From assembly GCA_002350855.1 (NCBI GenBank), contig DEFM01000015.1:39765-103764 (forward strand): a DNA stretch of 64,000 bases, given 5' to 3'. This stretch comes from Prevotellaceae bacterium UBA2852 (GTDB taxonomy: Bacteria > Bacteroidota > Bacteroidia > Bacteroidales > Bacteroidaceae). This document shows positions 52,353-59,235 of this stretch, piece after piece. Numbering within the stretch: the stretch's first letter is position 1; each line of letters begins with the position of its first letter. The position numbers were made by a program, and so were the translations under genes. Below the pieces are notes generated by a model. The model searched no databases, had not been told where the DNA came from, and saw only the letters and a list, made by a program, of their open reading frames with translations.

Positions 52353-52736
52353 ATGATAATTTCTTTAGTTGCTGTATTAGTAATCTCATTTCTAGTCTGG
52401 TTGTGGATGCATATCACAGCTGGAAAATGCAGTTGTACCAACGATGGAGTTTCCGTTAGTGAGTTCGCCTCAATAATTGAACAGCCTGATGTTGTCTTAG
52501 TTGATGTGCGTACAGAGAAGGAGTATGAATACGGCCATATTGACGGTGCTGTCAATATAAACATCTACAGAACCGATTTTGTGGAAATGGTAAGGAAAAC
52601 CGTTCCCGATAATTCTCGTGTTGCCATTTACTGCCAGCACGGACGTCGCGGTACAAGGGCAAAGAAACTGCTGCAAAGTCGCGGCTTCGATGTGGTCAAT
52701 CTTTGTGGTGGTTATATGGTTTGGGAAAAACAATAA
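52353..52736 (+). CDS. Membrane-anchored rhodanese-like protein
   Basis: 127 residues from the ATG at 52353. One N-terminal membrane helix (MIISLVAVLVISFLVWLWMH) is followed by CSC, then a single rhodanese domain with LVDVRTEKEYEYGHIDGAVNI and the active loop CQHGRRG, which carries the persulfide Cys and ends in GGYMVWEKQ. Sulfur transfer or redox function at the periplasmic face is likely. An open frame runs far upstream on this strand but is antisense to the HAD gene and has no motif. A strong terminator follows. Confidence 0.88.
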   Translation: MIISLVAVLVISFLVWLWMHITAGKCSCTNDGVSVSEFASIIEQPDVVLVDVRTEKEYEYGHIDGAVNINIYRTDFVEMVRKTVPDNSRVAIYCQHGRRGTRAKKLLQSRGFDVVNLCGGYMVWEKQ

Positions 52737-52768
52737 AAGCCTTATCTACAGCAGATAAGGCTTTTATT
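52732..52768. terminator. Bidirectional terminator
   Basis: A 16-bp perfect stem AATAAAAGCCTTATCT with AGATAAGGCTTTTATT, loop ACAGC. It lies between the convergent rhodanese and DUF4923 genes. Confidence 0.9.
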
Positions 52769-52799
52769 GTTTATTTAACACTTTTAGTAGTTACATTCT

Positions 52800-53441
52800 T
52801 TAGTTCTTCTTGAACATAAATCCTGTTTTCATTCCCTTGAATGAAGAAGAGAGGCTTGAAATGGTGTTGATTGTTGCACTTGGAATTGCGTTTCCGATAC
52901 CTTGTGTCAGGGTGAGCAGTTTGGTTGAGTCGAAAGTCAGAGCCATTGAGTTGACTGATACCGAAACGTATGCTGTAGGGAATGTGAACAATGTGCCGGA
53001 GATAGTCACAGTCTTCTTGGATTTGTCGAACACGTAAGTTCCGTTGTAGGTGTTGCCGTTGATGGTGTAGGAACAAGTATTGTCGCTGTTGAATGTGAGT
53101 GAGAACTTGCCTTTGGTGATACCGATTGCCTTGAAGTAAGGATTCAGCTTGTTAACCATAGTTGAGCTGGCAAGTGATCCTCCAGCCTGAGCCAAGAGGT
53201 TCTCGCTCTCAAACTGGATAGCTGGTTCCTGATAAACCCAAGTTCCCTGAATCATGGATTCGTTTGTGAGTCCTCCGAGGAATTGTCCGATGATTCCGCT
53301 TAAAACAGATTCAGTAGTGGATGTGTTTGAATCTGTTGTTGTAGTAGTGTCGGTGCCTGTCAATCCAGGTATTGAACCACAGCTGCTGAGCATCATGGAG
53401 CCAGCAAAAACTGTTGCAATAAGTAGTTTGTAAGATTTCAT
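52800..53441 (-). CDS. DUF4923 family lipoprotein
   Basis: 213 residues from the ATG at 53441, chosen because it gives MKSYKLLIATVFAGSMMLSSCGS with a lipobox. The upstream extension of 21 residues has no signal features. A Thr/Ser-rich linker follows, then the DUF4923 core: IQGTWVYQEPAIQFESENLLAQAGG, FSLTFNSDNTCSYTINGNTYNGTYVFD. The function is unknown. It looks like a small beta-barrel, lipocalin-like fold exposed to the periplasm or surface. It has its own promoter at 53504-53511. Confidence 0.87.
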   Translation of the reverse strand: MKSYKLLIATVFAGSMMLSSCGSIPGLTGTDTTTTTDSNTSTTESVLSGIIGQFLGGLTNESMIQGTWVYQEPAIQFESENLLAQAGGSLASSTMVNKLNPYFKAIGITKGKFSLTFNSDNTCSYTINGNTYNGTYVFDKSKKTVTISGTLFTFPTAYVSVSVNSMALTFDSTKLLTLTQGIGNAIPSATINTISSLSSSFKGMKTGFMFKKN

Positions 53442-53503
53442 GATTTGTTTGAAATTTTGATGTATTGTTAATATAATTATGGTATTCTGTCCGTAATTCG
53501 CCA

Positions 53504-53511
53504 CAAATGTA
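53504..53511 (-). promoter_or_regulatory. -7 element of the DUF4923 gene
   Basis: Minus-strand TACATTTG, about 62 bp before the start codon; no -33 TTTG at the right spacing. Confidence 0.55.
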
Positions 53512-53554
53512 GATATAATTTGAATAAAAATCTAATTTGTGTAAATAAAAATTG

Positions 53555-53562
53555 TAACTTTG
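53555..53562 (+). promoter_or_regulatory. -7 element of the MBL-HAD-panB unit
   Basis: TAACTTTG, with a TTTG at 53536 that is a few bases too close. Leader of about 18 nt to the ATG at 53584. Confidence 0.6.
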
Positions 53563-53583
53563 CATTAAAATACACAAATTATC

Positions 53584-54384
53584 ATGTTGAAATTTATAAG
53601 TTTCGGTAGTGGAAGCTGTGGTAATTGTTACTATCTGAGCAATGGACAGGATGCTTTGCTGATAGATTCCGGAGTGGGAATCAAACGGCTAAAACGCTAT
53701 TTCAGGGAATATGGCGTGAACGCATCTGAGATTGCAGGAATCCTGATTACCCACGACCACGCTGATCATATTAAGGCTGCCGGATATGTGAGTGCTGAAT
53801 ATAACCTGAAAGTTTATTCAACCCAGCTTGTCAACGAAGCAATGCATCATGGTTATTATACAATCAGGAAAGTTGACCCTGACCATGAGGTGTTGGTTGA
53901 GAAGAATACTCCGTTCTGCTTAAAATCCTTTACCATAACAGCATTTAGCATTCCTCACGACAGCGCTGAGAATGTAGGCTATTTCATAGAGTGGGAAGGT
54001 GAGTCCTTCTGCATAATGACTGACGTGGGTGGGGTGACAGACAATGTGAAACACTACATCGGCAAGAGCAAGTATCTTGTGATAGAAGCCAACTATGATG
54101 CCCAGATGCTGGCCGACGGTCCTTATCCTGAATATCTGAAGAAGCGTATATCCAGCGGAACCGGACACATGTGCAACACTCAGACGGCCGACGTCCTGGC
54201 TGAGTGCTTCCATGAGAACTTGAAGTCGGTTTGGCTTTGTCACCTGAGTGCGGAAAACAACCATCCGGTGCTGGCAGCCAAGACGGTGGAGATGAAATTG
54301 AGGTCGTATGGTATTATTGCCGGAGTTGACTTTAACCTTAATGTGTTACGACGCGAATCACCTACAGGGCCATGGGAATTATGA
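53584..54384 (+). CDS. Metallo-beta-lactamase fold hydrolase (YycJ/WalJ-like)
   Basis: 266-residue cytoplasmic hydrolase. The start KFISFGSGSCGNCYYLSNGQDALLIDSG is typical of YycJ-type proteins. The zinc motif is ITHDHADHIKA (HxHxDH), the later His is in FSIPHDS, and the Asp is in MTDVGGVTD; VIEANYD and LCHLSAENN are also conserved. Family members are linked to DNA repair or wall homeostasis as 5' exonucleases; the role here is unknown. The stop overlaps the HAD start by 4 nt. Confidence 0.9.
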   Translation: MLKFISFGSGSCGNCYYLSNGQDALLIDSGVGIKRLKRYFREYGVNASEIAGILITHDHADHIKAAGYVSAEYNLKVYSTQLVNEAMHHGYYTIRKVDPDHEVLVEKNTPFCLKSFTITAFSIPHDSAENVGYFIEWEGESFCIMTDVGGVTDNVKHYIGKSKYLVIEANYDAQMLADGPYPEYLKKRISSGTGHMCNTQTADVLAECFHENLKSVWLCHLSAENNHPVLAAKTVEMKLRSYGIIAGVDFNLNVLRRESPTGPWEL

Positions 54385-54995
54385 CGATGAAAGCAGCATT
54401 ATTCGACCTCGACGGAACTGTGATTGATACTGAGGCGCAGTATACCGAGTGCTGGGGCAATATCGGTAATCGGTATTGTCCGGACATTTCTGATTTTGCC
54501 CATAGGATAAAGGGTACGACGCTTACTCAGATTCTTGAAAGGTATTTCCCCGACAAAAGTACGCATGCCGAGGTGGAGAAGTGGATTGACGACTGGGAGG
54601 CACAAATGGACTATCCTTATATCAGAGGTGCCCGTGAGTATATAGAGTCGCTGAAAAAGCAGAATATAAAATGTGCTGTGGTGACAAGCTCGAACGAGAA
54701 GAAGATGTCGTACGTGCTGCGTCAGCATCCTGAATTCGAAACTCTGTTTGACAGAATCTTCACGTCGGAGGATTTCACGGCTTCGAAGCCCGATCCCGAC
54801 TGCTATCTGCAGGCAAGCAGGAAACTGAATGTCGAGAAGAAGGATTGTGTGGTCTTTGAGGATGCATTTACCGGATTGGAGGCAGGACGTCGTGCCGGCA
54901 TCTATACCATTGGTTTGGCTACCACAAATCCGAAGGAGAATATCATAGATAAATGTGATAGAGTAATAAGTGATTATACTGAATTATTAAATTAA
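54381..54995 (+). CDS. HAD phosphatase, beta-phosphoglucomutase-like
   Basis: 204 residues from the ATG at 54381, which overlaps the previous stop codon (ATGA). An ATG at 54372 in the same frame is possible. The motifs are [11 protein letters not shown] (nucleophile and acid Asp), VVTSSNEKK (motif II), the Lys of [10 protein letters not shown] (motif III), and [17 protein letters not shown] (motif IV). The cap sequence [13 protein letters not shown] points to the PGMB/GPH subgroup. The substrate is unknown. Confidence 0.9.
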   Translation: MTMKAALFDLDGTVIDTEAQYTECWGNIGNRYCPDISDFAHRIKGTTLTQILERYFPDKSTHAEVEKWIDDWEAQMDYPYIRGAREYIESLKKQNIKCAVVTSSNEKKMSYVLRQHPEFETLFDRIFTSEDFTASKPDPDCYLQASRKLNVEKKDCVVFEDAFTGLEAGRRAGIYTIGLATTNPKENIIDKCDRVISDYTELLN

Positions 54996-55008
54996 AATTC
55001 AAGATATT

Positions 55009-55830
55009 ATGGCAGGCTATTTAGTAGAAGACAATCGTAAGGTGACAACTCACAGATTGCTGGAAATGAAAAAGGAAAACAAGAAGATTGCTATGCTCAC
55101 AGCTTACGACTTCACTACCGCAACTATAGTTGACGGTGCGGGTATGGATGTGATATTAGTAGGTGATTCTGCTTCTAACGTCATGGCAGGAAACATGACG
55201 ACGCTTCCTATCACCTTGGATCAGATGATTTATCATGCCAAGGCTGTAGTTCGTGCTGTGAAACGTGCTCTGGTGGTGTGCGACATGCCTTTCGGAACAT
55301 ACCAGGTTAATGCGACCGAAGGTGTGGAGAACGCCGTGCGTATCATGAAGGAAAGCCATTGCGATGCCCTGAAGCTTGAGGGTGGAGTAGAGATTATCGA
55401 TACTGTTAAGAAAATCCTTGCTGCCGGTATCCCGATTATGGGTCACCTCGGACTTACTCCTCAGTCAATCAATAAGTTCGGAACATACACTGTTCGTGCT
55501 CGTGAGGAAGCCGAGGCTCAGAAGCTTATCAGCGATGCCCATGCTCTTGAGGAGGCAGGCTGTTTTGCAATTGTGCTTGAAAAGATTCCCGCAAGCCTGG
55601 CTGAACGTGTGGCTAAGGAATTGACTATTCCGGTCATCGGAATCGGTGCCGGCGGACAGGTTGACGGTCAGGTTCTGGTCGTTGCCGACATGCTGGGAAT
55701 GACCAAGGGCTTTACTCCTAAGTTCCTGCGCCGCTATGCTGATTTGTCAACTGTGATGACTGATGCTATCGGCCACTATATCGAGGATGTGAAGAACTGC
55801 GACTTCCCGAATTCGTCAGAACAGTACTAA
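55009..55830 (+). CDS. panB: 3-methyl-2-oxobutanoate hydroxymethyltransferase
   Basis: Makes ketopantoate for pantothenate and CoA. Signatures: [31 protein letters not shown] (Mg-binding Asp), [15 protein letters not shown], the catalytic Glu in [15 protein letters not shown], and [24 protein letters not shown]. 273 residues is normal. panC and panD are not in the window; coaX, the next kinase of the pathway, is at 44.6 kb. Confidence 0.97.
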   Translation: MAGYLVEDNRKVTTHRLLEMKKENKKIAMLTAYDFTTATIVDGAGMDVILVGDSASNVMAGNMTTLPITLDQMIYHAKAVVRAVKRALVVCDMPFGTYQVNATEGVENAVRIMKESHCDALKLEGGVEIIDTVKKILAAGIPIMGHLGLTPQSINKFGTYTVRAREEAEAQKLISDAHALEEAGCFAIVLEKIPASLAERVAKELTIPVIGIGAGGQVDGQVLVVADMLGMTKGFTPKFLRRYADLSTVMTDAIGHYIEDVKNCDFPNSSEQY

Positions 55831-55833
55831 GAT

Positions 55834-55985
55834 TAAGTGAAGAGTGAAGAGTGAAGTGTGAAGAGTGTTATCGTTCGGCTTGCCGACGCTCCGGGCAAAG
55901 CTCCGGAGAACTTTGTGATAGTACCGGAGCACTTAAGAACTCAAAAACTTAAGAACTCAAAAACTCAAGAACTCAAAAACTTAAT
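55834..55985. repeat. Repeat cluster in the panB to GT5-like gap
   Basis: 55834-55867 holds GTGAAGAGTGAAG units. 55870-55910 is GC-rich with CTCCGGGCAAAGCTCCGGAG. GTGATAGTACCGGAG follows at 55916, and 55931-55985 has about five CTTAAGAACTCAAAAA-type units. The frame open across this region (55858-56076) is composed of repeats and is not a gene. Confidence 0.75.
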
Positions 55986-56073
55986 TATTGCAAAGAACCG
56001 TGAAATAGTGTCACGAAACGCCCCAAAATGTGCATTTTTTTTGAAAAACCACTGTTTTTTCGAAAATAATACG

Positions 56074-56081
56074 TAAATTTG
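56074..56081 (+). promoter_or_regulatory. -7 element of the GT5-like / DUF4270 unit
   Basis: TAAATTTG; the leader then forms a small hairpin, TACACA (56095-56100) with TGTGTA (56109-56114). Confidence 0.6.
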
Positions 56082-56119
56082 CATAGCAAAAGAATACACA
56101 CTTTCTTTGTGTAAACAAT

Positions 56120-56932
56120 ATGAAGGCAAAAAGAATACTATTTATCACACAGGAGATGGTTCCATTTTCCCCCGATTCACCAAAATCGAAAATGGGACGC
56201 ATTCTTCCACAGTCAATACAAGAGGCTAACCACGAGATCCGTTCGTTCTCTCCAAGATGGGGAAATATCAACGAACGTCGTAATCAGCTTCACGAAGTGA
56301 TCAGGTTGTCGGGAATGAATATCATCATCGACGACACGGATCATCCACTGATTATCAAGGTTGCTTCGATTCCATCAGCACGCATGCAGATTTATTTCAT
56401 CGACAACGATGACTATTTCATGCGCCGACTGATGACCACCGATGAAAACGGCAAGGAATATGCGGACAACGGTGAACGTGCCATATTCTATGTCAGAGGT
56501 GTGCTGGAAACTGTGAAGAAGCTCCGTTGGGTTCCCGACGTGATTCATTGCCACGGCTGGATTACTGCTTTTGCTCCGCTTTACATAAAGAAAGCCTATG
56601 CCGACGAACCGTCGTTCCGCGATGCGAAAGTTGTGTTCTCTGCATCTTCGCCTGAGTTCAAGAACGACTTAGGTCAGCACACAGCTCAATGTGTTCCTTT
56701 CAAAGACATCGAGATGTCGGATATTGACGACATCACCAAGGATAAGTTCGGATACAATGAATTGCAGAAGATAGCAATTAAGTATTCCGACGGAGTGGTG
56801 ATGGATGATGCCAAAGTCGATAAGGGAGTCATTAAGTACGCCAAGGATTTGAACATTCCTGTGCTCGACTATCAGGGCGAGGACTTTGCGAAGGCGTATA
56901 GTGATTTCTATGAAACAATAATGGGTGAATAA
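56120..56932 (+). CDS. Short GT5 (glycogen/starch synthase)-like protein, N-terminal domain only
   Basis: 270 residues that resemble the first half of GT5 glycogen synthases: ILFITQEMVPFSP (family: VLFVASEVAPF), FIDNDDYF, ERAIFYVRGVLETVKKLRWVPDVIHCHGW, FKDIEMSDID. The ADP-glucose loop KxGGL is replaced by SPDSPKSKMG, and the whole C-terminal GT-B domain of the usual 480-residue enzyme is absent. It is intact as a reading frame and is followed 11 nt later by the DUF4270 gene. Synthase activity is unlikely; a binding or regulatory role is possible. Confidence 0.78.
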   Translation: MKAKRILFITQEMVPFSPDSPKSKMGRILPQSIQEANHEIRSFSPRWGNINERRNQLHEVIRLSGMNIIIDDTDHPLIIKVASIPSARMQIYFIDNDDYFMRRLMTTDENGKEYADNGERAIFYVRGVLETVKKLRWVPDVIHCHGWITAFAPLYIKKAYADEPSFRDAKVVFSASSPEFKNDLGQHTAQCVPFKDIEMSDIDDITKDKFGYNELQKIAIKYSDGVVMDDAKVDKGVIKYAKDLNIPVLDYQGEDFAKAYSDFYETIMGE

Positions 56933-56943
56933 AGGTGAATAAA

Positions 56944-58335
56944 ATGATATCCTTTTCAAGAATCCGTACCTGTACTGTGCGGTTTGCTCTTAGCATAGGC
57001 TCGCTTCTGATGCTGTCTGTCTTTTCTTCTTGTGACGACAATACAGGTACTTTGGGTGTCGACATGATGCCTCAATCCGATTTCCTTACACGCAGCTATG
57101 ATGTCTACGACGTCAAGACTAAGTCTTACGCGGTAGGCGACTCGGTTCTTGCCCGTTCAAGTGTTTCGTATCTGGGGCGTTTCTCCGACCCTGAGACAGG
57201 CACTATGATTAATTGCGATTTCCTCGGTCAGTTCCTCTGCCCGGAGAGTTTCAAGTTTCCCGACAGCATTCAGTACAATAAAATCACAAGCGGTGAAATC
57301 CGTCTGAACGTTAGTGATTTTGTAGGTGACTCGCTGGCTTCATTCGGATTGGAGGTCTATGAGCTGGATTCGGTGCTTGACCCTACTTTGGATTATTACA
57401 CAAATATCAATCCTGAAGACTATTACGATACGAGCAAGGAGCCTGTAACCACAAAATGGTTCACTCTTTCCGACCGTACGATAGACGACAGCGAGCGAAA
57501 CAGCACTTCTTACAAGCGTACTATCCGTATCAGCCTTCCTACCGATTCGGTTCAGAAAATCTACGACGCTTACAGGGAGCATCCTGAGTTGTTCGCCAAT
57601 ACTGAAGCGTGGATGCACAGTGGTCTTCCATACAGCAAGGGATTCTACTACAAAATAGTAAGCGGCGACGGAGCAATCGCGTATATCGATGTTGCTGTGT
57701 TCAACATGCGTTTCAATTACTATGACACAGAGAAAGAAACCGACACAACCGGTGTTTGCCAGCTTCCAAGCAATGAGGAAGTTGTTCAGGCTACACGCTT
57801 CTCCAACGAAGGACTTAATACGCTTCTGGAAGATGAGAATGCGACTTACCTGAAGAGTCCTGCGGGAATTTTCACACTTGCAGAACTGCCTACCGATGAT
57901 ATCGTCTTTGCTGATACTATCAATTCAGCCAAACTGACTTTCGTGAGATATAACGACGAAAAGCAGTCGCTGCTGAAGCTGGGCATTCCTCAGAATGTGC
58001 TTCTTGTCCGCTTGGACGATTATCTCCAGGGCTTCTTTGAGAAGTATAAGCTGGCCGACGATGTGACTTCTTATCTCACTACCTTTAATTCTTCTACAAA
58101 CTCTTATGTGTTCTCCAATATCGCAAAACTGATTTCAACTATCCGCAAGGAGAAGATGGATGGCACGGCTACGGAGAATGTGAATAAGGTGCTCCTGATT
58201 CCTGTGGAAGTGAATGAAGACAGTAGTGGCGATGCGGTCAAGATCAGTCATGACTTCTCGCTTGCGAGCACCAAACTGGTTGGTGGTGCCAACGATACCG
58301 TGAAGCTGGAGGTTATTCATACCAGTTATAAGTAA
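56944..58335 (+). CDS. DUF4270 family lipoprotein
   Basis: 463 residues from the ATG at 56944; a GTG three codons earlier is possible. The signal ends in the lipobox VFSSC, followed by DDNTGTLGVDMMPQSD, the DUF4270 hallmark. The rest is beta-rich and Asp/Thr-rich, with YLGRFSDPETGTMINCDFLGQF and late VRLDDYLQGFFEKYKL blocks. The family is of unknown function, envelope-located, and in Bacteroidales often found next to the short GT5-like gene. A bidirectional terminator follows. Confidence 0.87.
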   Translation: MISFSRIRTCTVRFALSIGSLLMLSVFSSCDDNTGTLGVDMMPQSDFLTRSYDVYDVKTKSYAVGDSVLARSSVSYLGRFSDPETGTMINCDFLGQFLCPESFKFPDSIQYNKITSGEIRLNVSDFVGDSLASFGLEVYELDSVLDPTLDYYTNINPEDYYDTSKEPVTTKWFTLSDRTIDDSERNSTSYKRTIRISLPTDSVQKIYDAYREHPELFANTEAWMHSGLPYSKGFYYKIVSGDGAIAYIDVAVFNMRFNYYDTEKETDTTGVCQLPSNEEVVQATRFSNEGLNTLLEDENATYLKSPAGIFTLAELPTDDIVFADTINSAKLTFVRYNDEKQSLLKLGIPQNVLLVRLDDYLQGFFEKYKLADDVTSYLTTFNSSTNSYVFSNIAKLISTIRKEKMDGTATENVNKVLLIPVEVNEDSSGDAVKISHDFSLASTKLVGGANDTVKLEVIHTSYK

Positions 58336-58336
58336 G

Positions 58337-58369
58337 AGACCCACCCTTGCCCCTCCCAAGGGCGGGGAA
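58337..58369. repeat. GC-rich REP-like repeat, copy 8
   Basis: GACCCACCCTTGCCCCTCCC...GGGCGGGG, immediately after the DUF4270 stop codon. Confidence 0.75.
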
Positions 58370-58385
58370 ATAAAAAGTCATAAAT

Positions 58386-58424
58386 AAAAATAGGATGAAG
58401 TGAATAGCACTTCATCCTATTTTT
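58386..58424. terminator. Bidirectional terminator between DUF4270 and yebC
   Basis: A 17-bp stem AAAAATAGGATGAAGTG with its complement, loop AATAG, A-run and T-run on both sides. It is bracketed by REP-like copies 8 and 9 in opposite orientation. Confidence 0.9.
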
Positions 58425-58432
58425 TATCATAT

Positions 58433-58463
58433 CACTCCCCTTGAATGGGCAAGGGGTGGGTCT
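58433..58463. repeat. GC-rich REP-like repeat, copy 9
   Basis: CTCCCCTTGAATGGGCAAGGGGTGGGTC, 26-31 bp, directly before the yebC stop codon. Inverted relative to copy 8, so 8 and 9 together form a larger inverted pair around the terminator. Confidence 0.75.
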
Positions 58464-58464
58464 T

Positions 58465-59196
58465 TTACTTCATATTTGTATAGACATTCTGTACATCGTC
58501 GAAGTCCTCAAGACGCTCAACCATCTTGTCGATTGTTTCACGCTGCTCATCGGTAACTTCCTTGAGGTCGTTGGGGATGTAGGTGAATTCGGCAGAGGTG
58601 ATTTCCAATCCGTGTTCTTCGAGGTAAGACTGGATCTGTGCGAAGCATTTCGGATCACCGTAGATAGTGATGCTCTTCTCGCCGGTATCTTCGTCTTCCT
58701 CTTCGTCGAATTCGTCGCTAACTCCGAAGTCGATGAGGTCAAGAACCATCTCGTCCATGTCGAGGTCGTCCTTCTTCTTGAATGTGAACTGTGCGAAGTG
58801 GTCGAAGAGGAATGCAAGTGATCCCATTGTACCCATGTTGCCGTTGAACTTGTTGAAGATGGAACGTACGTCGGCTACTGTACGTGTAGGATTGTCAGTC
58901 AGAGTATCTACAAAGACTGCGATTCCGTGAGGTCCGTAACCTTCATAGGTCATGGTCTTCCAGCTGTTCTTGTCCTTACCGGCAGCGTTCTTGATAGCGC
59001 GCTCGATATTGTCCTTTGGCATGTTTTCATGCTTGCAGGTAGCGATGATGGCACGGAGACGGGAGTTGTTCTCAGGATCTGGTCCTCCTTCGGCAACAGC
59101 GATTGCGATTTGCTTGCCAAGTCGTGTGAATGTTTTTGCCATGTTGCCCCAACGCTTCAGCTTGCGGGCCTTTCTAAATTCAAATGCTCTTCCCAT
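58465..59196 (-). CDS. yebC: YebC/PmpR family DNA-binding or translation factor
   Basis: 243 residues: MGRAFEFRKARKLKRWGNMAKTFTRLGKQIAIA (family: MAGHSKW..I), GPDPENNSRLRAIIATCKHENMPKDNIERAIK, YEGYGPHGIAVFVDTLTDN, and the acidic insert DEFDEEEDEDTG. Family members act as regulators and, in recent work, as ribosome factors that help polyproline translation. Located 39 nt downstream of pheT. Confidence 0.93.
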   Translation of the reverse strand: MGRAFEFRKARKLKRWGNMAKTFTRLGKQIAIAVAEGGPDPENNSRLRAIIATCKHENMPKDNIERAIKNAAGKDKNSWKTMTYEGYGPHGIAVFVDTLTDNPTRTVADVRSIFNKFNGNMGTMGSLAFLFDHFAQFTFKKKDDLDMDEMVLDLIDFGVSDEFDEEEDEDTGEKSITIYGDPKCFAQIQSYLEEHGLEITSAEFTYIPNDLKEVTDEQRETIDKMVERLEDFDDVQNVYTNMK

Positions 59197-59235
59197 TGGT
59201 TTTGTGTTTATTAAGTTTAATTGTTTTCGAATAGA

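Noticed and set aside
52271..52564. N-terminal extension of the HAD hydrolase
   Set aside because: It would cross its own promoter and run antisense to the rhodanese gene; HAD motif I begins right after the ATG at 52270.
55858..56076. 72-codon open frame after panB
   Set aside because: Composed of GTGAAGA and CTTAAGAAC repeats and a GC-rich palindrome; not a gene.
56120..56932. Assigning glgA
   Set aside because: Half the normal length and lacking the ADP-glucose loop; naming it glycogen synthase would be misleading.
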